Notes: generated by a model from the letters alone, not told the origin. A stretch of DNA of 64,000 nt from Leptospira limi (GCF_026151395.1 NZ_JAMQPV010000001.1:2792501-2856500); one strand, 5' to 3'. Positions 1-9,598 are shown, counted from the stretch's first letter. Numbers and translations are program-made.

Positions 1-1
1 A

Positions 2-523
2 GCGGGAACGTATGGTTACCAAGCTCAAAATACCATTAGCCCTCAAAATAATTATTCAGACAGCCGCCATGGCGTTTTTTCCTACCAGTACCCAGTGATG
101 CAAGGGTCTCTTGACTTGAGTTACCCCATCATGGACAAAGGGGTCAAAGTTGGAATCCGTGATGCAGAAATCCAAAAAAGACAGGTTTCGTTAGAGGAAG
201 CTGATTTGGTCAAAGCCGTTTCGGATGATGTCAAAACAAGAATTGATATTTTAAAAGCATCTTTCCGAGTGATGGAAAATGCAAAACGTACGGAAGAGGA
301 ATCTAAAAAATACTATAATGGTGTTTTACGTTCCTTCCAACAAGGCAGGTTCAATGCACTTGCCGTAAAAAATGCACTGGACACATTGGTACAAGACCAG
401 TTATCACTTGTAAGAGCAAAAGTTGACTACAACATCAATTTACACAGATACTATGTGGCAAAAAATGCATTATTCGAAGAATACGGAGTGGACCGAGCCA
501 AACTCCTTCCTGAAAATCTTTAA
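2..523 (+). CDS. TolC-family outer membrane efflux protein, C-terminal part
   Basis: The reading frame is open from base 2, so the gene starts before the window; about 173 residues remain. The visible part is mostly long amphipathic helix with heptad-like spacing, as in the second half of the outer membrane factor family, where it forms the periplasmic channel of type I secretion or RND efflux systems. Phrases such as DLSYPIMDKG and the run of basic and acidic residues through AKNALDTLVQDQLSLVRAKVDY match the final beta-hairpin and coiled-coil of TolC repeats. The end DRAKLLPENL is the periplasmic tail. The next gene begins 21 bases later, so they are probably cotranscribed. The transport partner and substrate cannot be told from this fragment. 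Confidence 0.75.
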   Translation, partial: AGTYGYQAQNTISPQNNYSDSRHGVFSYQYPVMQGSLDLSYPIMDKGVKVGIRDAEIQKRQVSLEEADLVKAVSDDVKTRIDILKASFRVMENAKRTEEESKKYYNGVLRSFQQGRFNALAVKNALDTLVQDQLSLVRAKVDYNINLHRYYVAKNALFEEYGVDRAKLLPENL

Positions 524-544
524 GAGAAAAACGGGAGGTAACGT

Positions 545-1999
545 TTGATTCGCTCCCGTGTTTTTTTTGTTATTGGATTCCTTTTTTTACTCGTTATCCT
601 TTTCACTTACACCTTTGTTGATTTCCGAGAACGAGATGATAAAGCTTACGATCTCCACCAATCAGGTTCTTATTTAAAAGTTTTAAAACTGTATAAGGAA
701 TCCGAAATTCCAACAAGTGAGTTAGAACTAACGATTTTATCCCAATCCTTATCCCAATTGGAAAAACAAATCAATGGGAAAGACAACCAAAAAGAACTCT
801 TACAGTTTTTCCAAAAAAGAAATGATACGAAACTTTTAGAATGGGACACCACAAGAGGGACTTATTACCATATTGAAGATCCATATTTTTCTCATTTGAA
901 AAAACATGGAACTGGTTACAAACGTGCACTCATCACAAAAATCAATTCCATCATCAAACCCATACCTAAGGCGGAAGTCACACATTTCCTACTTTTATTG
1001 ATTTTAGAAGATCCGAGAGGTATGGAAGAAAGTTTCAGTGATGCATTATCACACTTACTTACCTTTCCTTTTGAACCGATAGGCGAAATTGAAACAGGAT
1101 TTCTCTTACAAACCTTACATTTTTTATCACAAGTTTCAGGGACCAATCTTTACCACCAAACAGCCACCATTCGAGGAAAAAATGTAAACCTTCGTAGTGG
1201 GCCTGGAAGGGAAAATAGTGAAGTGGGAAAAGTAAGTGAACCAGAACCTACAATCTGTTTGGAAGAAGATGGTGCAGAAGAAACCATCGCCGGAAACGAA
1301 GGACATTGGAAACGATGTTATTTTCCAAACACACAAAAAACAGCATGGGTTTTTTCTGGGTTTTTAAAGGAAACCTTAGCGGATGAAACTCTCACAAGTG
1401 AATTTGAAAAACGTTTCAAAGCGGTAGACAATGAGATTCGGATTGATTTTGAAGGATGGGACGGGAAAAAAATCCCACAAACTTTTTTTGGAAATTACAT
1501 TCCGAGGGAATCCATTCGCGTATATGGAGAAACAGGATTTCCCATTTATGGATCAGACACCAAAAACCCAAGTTCACAAAGGATCTGTAAAAAACTTTCC
1601 GGGAACAAAAACTATTTTGAATTCTCTTTTATGCCAACCGATTCAGAGACTCCCATTCCCTTTATCGAAATTCACGTCCAATACAACCACTTAGAACATT
1701 TAGCATACTCAATCTCTCTCGACCAAACTTCGATTTGGGTCAATAAAAACCGTTATGTCCTCGACGGTGCCAAAAGGAGAGAAAATCTGTCCTTACATAT
1801 AGAAAACAGGCAAGGTGACAAATGGAGCGCAAGCCTCTGGAGGAGGAATACTGGCCTCATCCAATCCATTCGATCCTATCCTCTCTCTGAAACCATGCTT
1901 GAAGCAGGCAAGTATTCTTGGGAGATTTGCCTTCCGCTTGCGACCAAACCAAACAGAGACCATGTCTTATTATTTGAAGTGAGAACAGGAATCCATTAG
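545..1999 (+). CDS. Membrane-anchored SH3-domain protein, function unknown
   Basis: A 484-residue protein with an N-terminal membrane segment (about residues 5-25) that acts as an uncleaved anchor or signal peptide. Residues about 35-200 are helical and may hold TPR-like packing. Residues about 207-275 form a bacterial SH3 domain: RGKNVNLRSGPG is the typical first strand and RT-loop, and KTAWVFSGFL is the typical last strand. The remaining 200 residues look like beta-rich, signal-free extracytoplasmic sequence with no family I recognise. The TTG start at 545 is favoured by a GGGAGG ribosome site at about 532-538. SH3 domains in secreted proteins usually bind peptidoglycan or peptide, so a cell-wall sensing or remodelling role is plausible but is inference. 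Confidence 0.75.
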   Translation: MIRSRVFFVIGFLFLLVILFTYTFVDFRERDDKAYDLHQSGSYLKVLKLYKESEIPTSELELTILSQSLSQLEKQINGKDNQKELLQFFQKRNDTKLLEWDTTRGTYYHIEDPYFSHLKKHGTGYKRALITKINSIIKPIPKAEVTHFLLLLILEDPRGMEESFSDALSHLLTFPFEPIGEIETGFLLQTLHFLSQVSGTNLYHQTATIRGKNVNLRSGPGRENSEVGKVSEPEPTICLEEDGAEETIAGNEGHWKRCYFPNTQKTAWVFSGFLKETLADETLTSEFEKRFKAVDNEIRIDFEGWDGKKIPQTFFGNYIPRESIRVYGETGFPIYGSDTKNPSSQRICKKLSGNKNYFEFSFMPTDSETPIPFIEIHVQYNHLEHLAYSISLDQTSIWVNKNRYVLDGAKRRENLSLHIENRQGDKWSASLWRRNTGLIQSIRSYPLSETMLEAGKYSWEICLPLATKPNRDHVLLFEVRTGIH

Positions 2000-2009
2000 A
2001 GGAGATACT

Positions 2010-2240
2010 ATGGCAACTTACGACTACCACTGTAACACATGCGGAAAAGACTTTGAACACGTACAATCCATGAAGGAAGATGCTTTAACGGAATGCCTTT
2101 GTGGACAAAAAGGTTCTGTAGAAAGACGAATCTCGGCAAGTGCAGGGATCATTTTCAAAGGATCAGGATTTTACGTCACAGACTACAAAAAAGAAAGTAC
2201 CCCATCCACACCTTCTACTAGCGATTCTGGTAACGCATAA
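2010..2240 (+). CDS. FmdB-type zinc ribbon protein
   Basis: A 76-residue protein. It begins with the FmdB signature MATYDYHCNTCGKDF and carries a second knuckle, ECLCGQKG, so the ribbon is built from CxxC and CxC pairs near residues 8-11 and 30-32. The GSGFYVTDY motif at about residues 51-59 is the conserved end of the family, followed by a low-complexity Ser/Thr/Pro tail. Family members are small putative regulatory proteins of uncertain role. A GAGGAG ribosome site lies at about 1999-2004, overlapping the stop of the preceding gene, which argues for one transcript with the SH3 protein and lpxI. Confidence 0.9.
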   Translation: MATYDYHCNTCGKDFEHVQSMKEDALTECLCGQKGSVERRISASAGIIFKGSGFYVTDYKKESTPSTPSTSDSGNA

Positions 2241-2251
2241 AAGGACCAGCA

Positions 2252-3118
2252 TTGGCTTCAAAAGGTAGATTGGCAATCATCGCTGGTGGTGGAGAGCTCC
2301 CCCATATAGGAATGTTGGAAGCTCTCGCTAGCGGCGAGGATCCATTGTTTTTGGGACTCATCGAATCAGATTTTTCTCCACGAGGACACGAGTCTAGGAC
2401 CATTCCCGTCCACATCACCCAAGTCGGGAAAATTTTAAAAACCATCCAGAAAGAAAAAATCTCGCGAATCCTGATGCTTGGAAAAGTGAGAAAGGATCTC
2501 CTTTTCCAAAAACTCAAATTTGATCTCAAAGCACTTTCCATCCTTGCCAAAACTATCAACCGAAATGATTACCCCATTTTCCTTGCGATTGCCGATGAGT
2601 TTGAAGCGATGGGAGTAAAAGTGATTTCACAAAAGATCTACTTACAGTCTCTCCTCCTCAAAGAAGGAAGATACACACCCAAAAAATTCAGCACCCAAGA
2701 ACTAAAGGACATTGAATTTGGAATGTTCTACGCTGAAAAAATGGCTGATTTGGATATCGGCCAAATGGTTGTTGTGAGTGATGAATCGGTCATCGCTGTG
2801 GAAGCAGTGGAAGGAACGGACGAAACCATTCGTCGTGGTGGCCATTACACCAAAAAAAAAGGTGATGCAGTTGTTTGCAAAAGTCCAAAAGCAAAACAGG
2901 ACGAACGATTTGATTTACCAACCATCGGAATTCACACCTTCCAAGTGATGTTAGAAAGTGGATGTAAAACATTGTGCATCAGGGAAGGTGAAACGCTTGT
3001 TGTCAATCCGAAAGAAACAATCGAATTTGCCACAAAACACAAATTAAACTTTTGTGTCCTCGGTAAAAATGGAAGTAAGGTTCTCAATGGTAGCCAAAAA
3101 AAAGTCACATCGATCTAA
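2252..3118 (+). CDS. lpxI: UDP-2,3-diacylglucosamine diphosphatase LpxI
   Basis: A 288-residue cytoplasmic enzyme of lipid A synthesis that hydrolyses UDP-2,3-diacylglucosamine to lipid X and UMP. The N-terminal domain starts with GRLAIIAGGGELPHIG, the nucleotide-binding glycine loop of LpxI, and the C-terminal half contains the conserved VVVSDESVIAVEAVEGTDE stretch with the metal- and substrate-binding acidic residues, then RFDLPTIG. LpxI is the functional replacement for the unrelated LpxH of gammaproteobacteria. The TTG start at 2252 has an AAGGA site at 2241-2245. The end overlaps the probable start of lpxB by 32 bases, so the two consecutive steps of the Raetz pathway are coupled. Confidence 0.93.
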   Translation: MASKGRLAIIAGGGELPHIGMLEALASGEDPLFLGLIESDFSPRGHESRTIPVHITQVGKILKTIQKEKISRILMLGKVRKDLLFQKLKFDLKALSILAKTINRNDYPIFLAIADEFEAMGVKVISQKIYLQSLLLKEGRYTPKKFSTQELKDIEFGMFYAEKMADLDIGQMVVVSDESVIAVEAVEGTDETIRRGGHYTKKKGDAVVCKSPKAKQDERFDLPTIGIHTFQVMLESGCKTLCIREGETLVVNPKETIEFATKHKLNFCVLGKNGSKVLNGSQKKVTSI

Positions 3119-4301
3119 TTCTAAAAAAAACATTCTAGTCATCGCAGGAGAACATTCAGGTGACCTCATTGGCGCAGATCTTTTGCAAGAATTAAAACTA
3201 ATCGAACCTGATTACCATTTTTATGGGATAGGTGGAGAAGGAATGATCCAAAATGGCCTTGAGTCATTGGAAGAAATGGAAAATCTCAGTGTGATTGGAT
3301 TTTCTGAAGCGATTAAAAAGTACAGTTTTCTAAAAAAAGTTTTTTATCGATTGTTAGACGAAACCACACACAGACCAACTCAGCTTGCCATCCTAATCGA
3401 TTACCCTGGATTTAACTTACGTTTGGCGAAGGAGCTAAAATTACGTGGGATTCCAACCGTATTTTATGTATCTCCACAAATTTGGGCTTGGAAATTCAAA
3501 CGAATCTTTTTTATCAAAGAACACATTGCATTAATGCTAACACTTTTTCGATTTGAAGAAGAGATATACAATGAGTATGGTGTGAATGCAAAATTTGTAG
3601 GCCACCCCATTACCAAAAGGATTCCAGAAAAATTAAAAAAAGAGCCAGTGATTCCAGAAAAACTTCCGGACCCTCACCATGGTTATACGGTGGGTTTATT
3701 ACCTGGATCCAGAAAAGGAGAAATCCATCGACTCATAGATCCCATTCTAGGAACCGCAGTTTTACTCCACGAACAATGTAAGGTAGAAAAAAAGAAAATT
3801 GTATTTTTACTTCCGAATATCAACCAGAAGGAAGAAAGTTTTATCTTAGATAAAATCAATCTTGTCAAAACAACACATCCAGATATCCAAATCCACTATC
3901 TTTGGAATTCCTCTCTTCGTGTGATGGAAGCAAGTGACCTACTCCTCATTGCTTCAGGGACAGCAACATTAGAAGGTTTGTATTTTGAAACTCCAATGGT
4001 GATTTTGTATAAAGTCAGTTTATTTACCTATTTTTTAGGTTCACTACTCATGAAGTCCAAGTTCATAGGTCTTGCCAATATTCTGAGTGGGGAAGAAGTT
4101 TGCCGTGAAATCACTCAAAATGAGTGTAAACCAGAATACATTGTTTCTGAGGCTTGGAAAATCCTTTCCAATACAAAACTCAGAAATAAAATCAAAGGTA
4201 TTTTACGAGAGGCTAAAGAAAGAGAACTGGGAACAAATAATGCTTCGAAAAAAGCGGCAAGAGAAATCCAAAATCTTTTAAAATCAATTCCTTCGGATTA
4301 A
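3087..4301 (+). CDS. lpxB: Lipid-A-disaccharide synthase LpxB
   Basis: A glycosyltransferase (family GT19) that joins UDP-diacylglucosamine to lipid X to form the lipid A disaccharide at the inner membrane. The N-terminus NILVIAGEHSGDLIGADL is the LpxB signature; VSPQIWAWK and LPGSRKGEI are further conserved stretches, and ASGTATLEG in the C-terminal Rossmann half binds the UDP-sugar. The frame is open back to GTG 3054, but ATG 3087 is the better start because AGTAAGG at 3074-3080 lies six bases before it; this gives 404 residues, close to the usual 380-400. The stop overlaps the convergent lipoprotein gene by 18 bases. Confidence 0.95.
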   Translation: MVAKKKSHRSNSKKNILVIAGEHSGDLIGADLLQELKLIEPDYHFYGIGGEGMIQNGLESLEEMENLSVIGFSEAIKKYSFLKKVFYRLLDETTHRPTQLAILIDYPGFNLRLAKELKLRGIPTVFYVSPQIWAWKFKRIFFIKEHIALMLTLFRFEEEIYNEYGVNAKFVGHPITKRIPEKLKKEPVIPEKLPDPHHGYTVGLLPGSRKGEIHRLIDPILGTAVLLHEQCKVEKKKIVFLLPNINQKEESFILDKINLVKTTHPDIQIHYLWNSSLRVMEASDLLLIASGTATLEGLYFETPMVILYKVSLFTYFLGSLLMKSKFIGLANILSGEEVCREITQNECKPEYIVSEAWKILSNTKLRNKIKGILREAKERELGTNNASKKAAREIQNLLKSIPSD

Positions 4302-4646
4302 TCGAACAACACGGTTTTCCCAAGTGCCAATCCATGATTTTGGTTTGATATCAGAATACAAAAAATAACCTTTGACTGACTCTTCGTCGAAAGCCCGAAT
4401 CCGAATCCCAACCGAATCCATATCAAGTTCCAAACCTTCCTTCCCATCGATGAATACATTTTTCTCTTCTGGATCAATTTGGAGTTGGTGGATTTTGTTT
4501 TCCCATTCCAGGGTCCACTCACCTTTAAAATTTGGTAAACTGCTTAGGCTCGGGACAGTGTCAGCTGGGTTTGACTTTTCAGAACATTGAAACATACCTA
4601 AGATCAAAATGGAAAATAATACTAAAAATCTCATTTGAACAAGCAT
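4284..4646 (-). CDS. Small predicted lipoprotein, unknown function
   Basis: A 120-residue protein with a signal peptide ending in a loose lipobox (ILGMFQC, Cys at residue 21), the kind of lipobox spirochaetes accept. After a short Ser/Asn/Pro linker the mature part has a simple beta-strand pattern (GEWTLEWENKIHQLQID, SWIGTWENRVVRL) that looks like a small beta-barrel or lipocalin-like module; that is only an impression. The ATG at 4646 has a GGAGGAG site at 4652-4658, and it overlaps the stop of the AsmA-like gene upstream by 16 bases, implying translational coupling. A second Met (4634) is possible but lacks its own site. I do not recognise a named family. Confidence 0.75.
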   Translation of the reverse strand: MLVQMRFLVLFSILILGMFQCSEKSNPADTVPSLSSLPNFKGEWTLEWENKIHQLQIDPEEKNVFIDGKEGLELDMDSVGIRIRAFDEESVKGYFLYSDIKPKSWIGTWENRVVRLIRRN

Positions 4647-6820
4647 TTGTTCTCCTCCTCTGAAATCGAAAAATTCCCTCTAGTATCACCAATCAGGCCA
4701 TACACTGTCATCTGGTAATTGCCATTTTTATTATTACCATACCCTTTTAGATCGATGGCCCCACTTCCACTGGTGACAACAACATCGGATAAATAATCCA
4801 AATCGGAATATCGATTGAGAGTAAATTCCATATCAAATGGTGACTGTAATGGTTTTAAATCCACATTGCCCTTTACAATCAAATCTCCATCCTTTAAATT
4901 GATTCCAAATAATTTTAAGGAATAGGATGTCCTAGCATCCTTATGCAACATATAATAATCACTTCCAATGCTATTGAAACTAAAATCCATACTCACATTG
5001 GTAGGTTTAAGTTCGGTGCCACACATGACCATCCAAGGTTCCGACCATGGGTATTCTTTTAATAGTAAGTTCAAACTAAAGTTAGGTGTTTTACTTGCGA
5101 AATAAGAAACCATGGAAACTTTCGAATCTACATTTCCCAAACCTAAGTTGAAATTAAACCTACCATCTTTGACTGTAAAATTACCTTTTGATTCTCCTAA
5201 AGATTTTGCCCCTCGGTAAGGATAAAAATTTGTAATGTGGATACCTAAATCAAAATTCATGGATTCTAAAAAGTATTTGTAGAGTTTTGTTTGGTAAAAA
5301 TACTCTTCTGGAATTAGTTTTTCTTGCCTTTCTCGAATTTCTTCTAAAGTTTCTTTTTTCCAATCTTCATATAATGGTTTCCAATCATTCGCCGTTAGTT
5401 CCGTAGTCTGAAAACTAAGTTTGGATTTGGAAGTCATTGGGTAATAATAAGATCCATCTATTTTTTTGGAACGACTCCAATCAGAAGATCCAGATCCTAC
5501 TAAATGAGAAGGTTTCCCAAATATTTCAGCATCTAAGTTTAAATCCCATTCTTGGTTTGGTTTAAATTTGAATGAAAGTTTTGTATTTTCAATTTGCACA
5601 AGTGAAGAATCAAGTTTAATCTCATTTCCATTCACTTCCCCAGAAAGAGAAAACCATTTGTTTTTTTCACCCGTTTCCTTTAATTCAATATTTCCACGCA
5701 ATTCACCAAACAATGGGAAACGAACAAATCCAGAAATGTCAGTAACATGTTCAAATATATCTTCTAAAGCCCCAATCTGAAATTCAATTTTGCGAAAAAG
5801 CAAAGTTTCCTTCGCCATCTGAGACAATACTTGTGATTTGATTTGGAACTCATTCCCAATGAATTCTCGCTCTTCTAAATTTTCGGTAAAATGGAACTTC
5901 TCACGAAACCGGAAACCTTCCAGGAGATAGTTTTCAAAAAATGGAATGATGATGAATGAGTTTTCGAATTCAACCTCCCCATCCATCACAAAACCAGAAT
6001 TTGGATTGGAAGATATTTTACCTTCCCCCGATAAAACTGCAGATTGAACATTAGCACCAAACAAATAATTGGTGAGTAAAATTGCTTCCTCTGAAGGATA
6101 ATTTTTCCAAAAAAATTCAAATTGATATTCATTCAAATTGGTCTCGGAAAACTCACCTTCACCTTTGATTCGAGTTGTATTCGGAACCCAAAACCAACCA
6201 TTTGTATATTTTAGATAAAGACGTTTGTTTTTTCGAAGTAAATCGATATCCCAACCTTCTTTCCAATCCACCAAAGTTGTATCTGATTTTTTAACTGTGA
6301 GTTTTGCATCGTGGAATCGGATGTCTTTGATCCGACTCGTTTGTGCATACTCGATTAACCGATTCCTTAAACTGGTATCTTCGTTTAAAACTAATTGTGG
6401 ACTGTAAAAATCAATCCGTTCCACCGTAGGAGATTCTTTGAAATAACTTGAGAGTCGAAAGGTTACCTTTTTAACCTTCAACATATGGTCGTTAAACGAA
6501 AAGTCTTCTTCGTTTGAAACAACCAAATCTTCAATGATCAGACCTTCCCTTAACGAAAAATCGAGTACACCGATGTCAACGGCTTTGCCTAATTCTTGGT
6601 TGATGGTTGCCGCCACAACCTTACGAAGTTTTACGAGTGGAATCCTGTAGTTACGAAGGTAAAATTCTAAACCATAGTATGAGAGGACAAAAAGAAAAAA
6701 TACAAAACCAAGAGCTATAAATGAAAATAGAACCCGTTTGTTTTCACGGATTCTATTGAGTACGAATTCTAAGTTTTGTTTCCATTCAAGGAAACGATGT
6801 GTTGGGAAAAAACGTTCCAA
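4631..6820 (-). CDS. AsmA-like inner membrane protein
   Basis: A 729-residue protein with one membrane segment near residues 33-53 and a very large beta-rich region behind it. The layout (short cytoplasmic N-terminus, one anchor, then repeated sections such as AVDIGVLDFSLREGLIIEDLVV and RIKGEGEF...) is that of AsmA/TamB-type proteins, which in other bacteria bridge the envelope and carry lipids toward the outer membrane. The first section after the anchor, with 'the layer that follows the anchor defines a new function' pattern LRKVVAATINQELGKAVDIG, is the classic AsmA N-terminal motif. It is followed by the small lipoprotein with overlapping reading frames. A lipid transport role next to lpxI/lpxB is attractive but unproven; assignment is by architecture and short motifs. 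Confidence 0.7.
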   Translation of the reverse strand: MERFFPTHRFLEWKQNLEFVLNRIRENKRVLFSFIALGFVFFLFVLSYYGLEFYLRNYRIPLVKLRKVVAATINQELGKAVDIGVLDFSLREGLIIEDLVVSNEEDFSFNDHMLKVKKVTFRLSSYFKESPTVERIDFYSPQLVLNEDTSLRNRLIEYAQTSRIKDIRFHDAKLTVKKSDTTLVDWKEGWDIDLLRKNKRLYLKYTNGWFWVPNTTRIKGEGEFSETNLNEYQFEFFWKNYPSEEAILLTNYLFGANVQSAVLSGEGKISSNPNSGFVMDGEVEFENSFIIIPFFENYLLEGFRFREKFHFTENLEEREFIGNEFQIKSQVLSQMAKETLLFRKIEFQIGALEDIFEHVTDISGFVRFPLFGELRGNIELKETGEKNKWFSLSGEVNGNEIKLDSSLVQIENTKLSFKFKPNQEWDLNLDAEIFGKPSHLVGSGSSDWSRSKKIDGSYYYPMTSKSKLSFQTTELTANDWKPLYEDWKKETLEEIRERQEKLIPEEYFYQTKLYKYFLESMNFDLGIHITNFYPYRGAKSLGESKGNFTVKDGRFNFNLGLGNVDSKVSMVSYFASKTPNFSLNLLLKEYPWSEPWMVMCGTELKPTNVSMDFSFNSIGSDYYMLHKDARTSYSLKLFGINLKDGDLIVKGNVDLKPLQSPFDMEFTLNRYSDLDYLSDVVVTSGSGAIDLKGYGNNKNGNYQMTVYGLIGDTRGNFSISEEENKCLFK

Positions 6821-6826
6821 AAAATC

Positions 6827-7516
6827 TTAGAGTTTGCCCTCCGGCTGTAACACTTCCAAACATTCTTTTTGAATGGACTTTAAGGTTTCATTGTTTGGAA
6901 ATTCTTCCAAACCAAGGTTTGCTACTTGTAATCCTTTTTGGTAAAAACCAGTGTTTTTGTATTCGAAACCCATTTTGAGATAGGTCTTTGCAGCCGTTTC
7001 ATAATAGAATTCGTCTTTTTTCTGATTCCCTTTTGTGTAGGTTTTGGTAAGAGTCGCAAGTGCGGGGTAATACTCTCTTTCTGCCACAAGGGATTGCACC
7101 ACAAGTTTTTTACGTTCCATTAGGTTCGTGTTTTTATCGAGTTTTTCCGATTGGTTTAAGAATTGGATGGCTTTGCTATATTCGTTTTTTCCAATATAGG
7201 CTTTTCCCATTGCCAAATTCCACTCAGACAATTGCACAGGATTTGCTTTTGCCTGGTTCACTTGGCTGAGGGTTGTGATCGTTTCTTCATAACGACCTAA
7301 ATCGAGTAATAACTTTCCCTTTTTGATGATTAATTTGTCACGGGATTCGTCAGATAGTGTAGAGGATTTGAGATCAGCATCGATTGCTTCGATTTGGGCC
7401 AAATGAGACCCTGTGTTGATTTTGGAAACTCCTGGGCGGATGGTTTCCTTGTTTGATGCGCAATTTTCAAATGCCACTACCAACAATAGGAGGGTGAGTG
7501 GGAGAATCGATTTCAT
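6827..7516 (-). CDS. TPR lipoprotein
   Basis: A 229-residue protein with a lipoprotein signal peptide (Cys19 in AFENC). The mature part, from about residue 45, consists of helix pairs typical of tetratricopeptide repeats: KLIIKKGKLLLDLGRYEETITTL, WNLAMGKAYIGKNEYSKAIQFL and YYETAAKTYLKMGFEYKNTG each hold the small and aromatic residues of the TPR consensus. TPR lipoproteins generally serve as scaffolds in envelope complexes. Its ATG shares one base with the TAA stop of the helicase gene upstream (TAATG), and the AsmA-like gene follows after six bases, so all are in one operon. The binding partner is unknown. Confidence 0.8.
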   Translation of the reverse strand: MKSILPLTLLLLVVAFENCASNKETIRPGVSKINTGSHLAQIEAIDADLKSSTLSDESRDKLIIKKGKLLLDLGRYEETITTLSQVNQAKANPVQLSEWNLAMGKAYIGKNEYSKAIQFLNQSEKLDKNTNLMERKKLVVQSLVAEREYYPALATLTKTYTKGNQKKDEFYYETAAKTYLKMGFEYKNTGFYQKGLQVANLGLEEFPNNETLKSIQKECLEVLQPEGKL

Positions 7517-9552
7517 TAGCCTACCTTTAGTTTGTCTAATTCCTCTAAGAAATTCTTAGTTTCCGTGTCTCTATCCTTCGTTTCCATTGGGAAAAAAAGA
7601 ACAGCGTCCTGAGACAGCTCGTTTAAAAACCGAGAGGGGGCACTCTCGATTTGCTCCCCAAATTTGCGTCTTGTACGAGCCGAAGTCAAGTACAATTTTC
7701 GCCTTGGGCGAGTCATACCCACGTAGAGAAGGCGTCGTTCTTCATCGACAACTTCCCCTTCTTCTTCTATAACACGTGAGTTCGGTAAAATTCCCTCTTC
7801 AAGTCCCACTAAAAATACTAAATCGTATTCGAGTCCTTTGGACTGGTGCATGGTGAGGAGTTGCACCCGTCTGTCCTCTTCATCTTCTTTCGGTTCGTCT
7901 TCCATGAGGAGGACTAACCTTTGTAGGAAGTCAAAAATCGTGGCCTTTCCTTCCCTGCCCTCTTCTTCTTCAAAAAAGGACAACATGTTCACAAGTTCAC
8001 TCAAATTATAGATCCGGGCTTTGACCACCTTCTCTTCGGTCTCTTCCATGGAAATTTCCCGTTCGAAGCCAATCTGGGTGATCATTTCCCGAAGGACTGG
8101 AGCTAGTTTCGGAGACATGGCAAACTTCTTTTTGAAAGCATCCACTAGTTCCACAAATTGGTAAATTTCTTGTCTGACCTTAGCCTTTACTTCGGGCAAA
8201 TAGTCGGGACTCTCAATCATTTTATGGAAGATTTCATACAATGAGAGTTTGTGGGTAAAGGCTTCTTCCTGGAGTTTTTGCATGGTTCCTGGACCAATCC
8301 CCCGTTTTGGGTAGTTGATGATGCGAAGGAGGGAATAATCATCCTTTGGGTTTGCCACGTAACGAAGGTAAGAAATACAATCGCGGATTTCCTTCCGATC
8401 AAAAAAATTATAACCACCCACTACTTTGTAAGGGATACTACGGTTACGAAGTTCCTCCTCAAACGGGCGTGATTGGAAGTTCGTACGAAAGAGGATGGCA
8501 ATTTCTTTTCCCTTAAATTCATTTTTGATGAGTAAGGTTTGGATTCTGCCTGCTACAAAGATGGCTTCTTCCCTTTCATCCGCAGTTTCATAGTATTCCA
8601 CTCGTTCGGCGGAAGGAATCCGGCTGTACAAGGTTTTTTCCTTTCTGCCTTTGTTGTTTTGGATGAGAGAGTTTGCAGCTTGGATGATGAGTGATGTTGA
8701 CCTATAATTTTCAAGTAACCTCACCACTTTTGCATGAGGGAATTCCCTTTCAAAATTGAGGATGAGTTGCACATTGGATCCGCGGAAAGCATAGATACTT
8801 TGGTCATCGTCGCCTACCACACAAAGGTTATCACTGTTCCCACGAAAGAGAGATAAAAATTCATATTGGAGTTGGTTTGTGTCTTGGAACTCATCCACAA
8901 GGAAGTATTCGTGTTTTCTTTGGTAATAGGCTGCAATTTCAGGAAATTCAGCTAACAGCCGTTTGGGAAGTAAAATCAAATCGTCAAAGTCGATGGCATT
9001 TTTTTCTTTGAGTCCCTCTTCATACAGGGAAAAAACTTCAGCAGCTACTAAATCAAACTCACCTGTGAGGCCATTGTCCTTGGGGTGGACTTGCGTATTT
9101 TTAGCATACGAGATACGTCGCAGGATTTCTTTCGGGGGAACTTTTTTCGGATCCAGGCGTTTGGATTTTAAAAGGTCGGAAACAAAGGCTTCTTGGTCAG
9201 TCCCGTTAAAGAGTAAAAACGTTTCGTTGTAACCTAGTTTTGTGATGTGTTCTTTTAGGATCTTTAGGCCTAACGAATGGAAGGTAGAAAGTGTGATCCC
9301 TTTCAGTTTTTCCCTTGGAACCATCTTTCGCAGACGTTCAGCCATTTCCTTTGCACTTTTATTGGTAAAAGAGAGAGCGACGATTTTACTCGCTGGAATT
9401 TTCACTCCCTCCACCATATGGGCGATCCGGTTGGTAATGACGCGGGTTTTCCCTGACCCTGCTCCGGCAAAGACAAGAAGGGGACCTTGGATGGTGGAAA
9501 CAGCTTCCATTTGTGCCGCATTCAATTTCATAGGGAGTCCAGTAAGGGACAT
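7516..9552 (-). CDS. UvrD/PcrA/Rep-family ATP-dependent DNA helicase
   Basis: A 678-residue superfamily 1A helicase that unwinds DNA 3' to 5' during repair or removal of proteins from DNA. Visible motifs in order: the Q motif LNAAQMEAV; Walker A FAGAGSGKT at about residues 31-39; motif II LVDEFQDTN; motif III VVGDDDQSIYAFRG; motif IV LENYRST; motif V TMHQSKGLEYDLVFLVG; motif VI DEERRLLYVGMTR. It is somewhat shorter than typical PcrA (about 720) because the basic C-terminal tail that contacts RNA polymerase appears to be absent. The start could be ATG 9552 or ATG 9531 (MKLNAAQ); neither has a strong ribosome site. It cannot be assigned to UvrD, PcrA or Rep specifically. Confidence 0.93.
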   Translation of the reverse strand: MSLTGLPMKLNAAQMEAVSTIQGPLLVFAGAGSGKTRVITNRIAHMVEGVKIPASKIVALSFTNKSAKEMAERLRKMVPREKLKGITLSTFHSLGLKILKEHITKLGYNETFLLFNGTDQEAFVSDLLKSKRLDPKKVPPKEILRRISYAKNTQVHPKDNGLTGEFDLVAAEVFSLYEEGLKEKNAIDFDDLILLPKRLLAEFPEIAAYYQRKHEYFLVDEFQDTNQLQYEFLSLFRGNSDNLCVVGDDDQSIYAFRGSNVQLILNFEREFPHAKVVRLLENYRSTSLIIQAANSLIQNNKGRKEKTLYSRIPSAERVEYYETADEREEAIFVAGRIQTLLIKNEFKGKEIAILFRTNFQSRPFEEELRNRSIPYKVVGGYNFFDRKEIRDCISYLRYVANPKDDYSLLRIINYPKRGIGPGTMQKLQEEAFTHKLSLYEIFHKMIESPDYLPEVKAKVRQEIYQFVELVDAFKKKFAMSPKLAPVLREMITQIGFEREISMEETEEKVVKARIYNLSELVNMLSFFEEEEGREGKATIFDFLQRLVLLMEDEPKEDEEDRRVQLLTMHQSKGLEYDLVFLVGLEEGILPNSRVIEEEGEVVDEERRLLYVGMTRPRRKLYLTSARTRRKFGEQIESAPSRFLNELSQDAVLFFPMETKDRDTETKNFLEELDKLKVG

Positions 9553-9598
9553 AATCCAGTGAAATCAAATGGGGTCGAGTAAAAAAGGTTTGAGAAGT

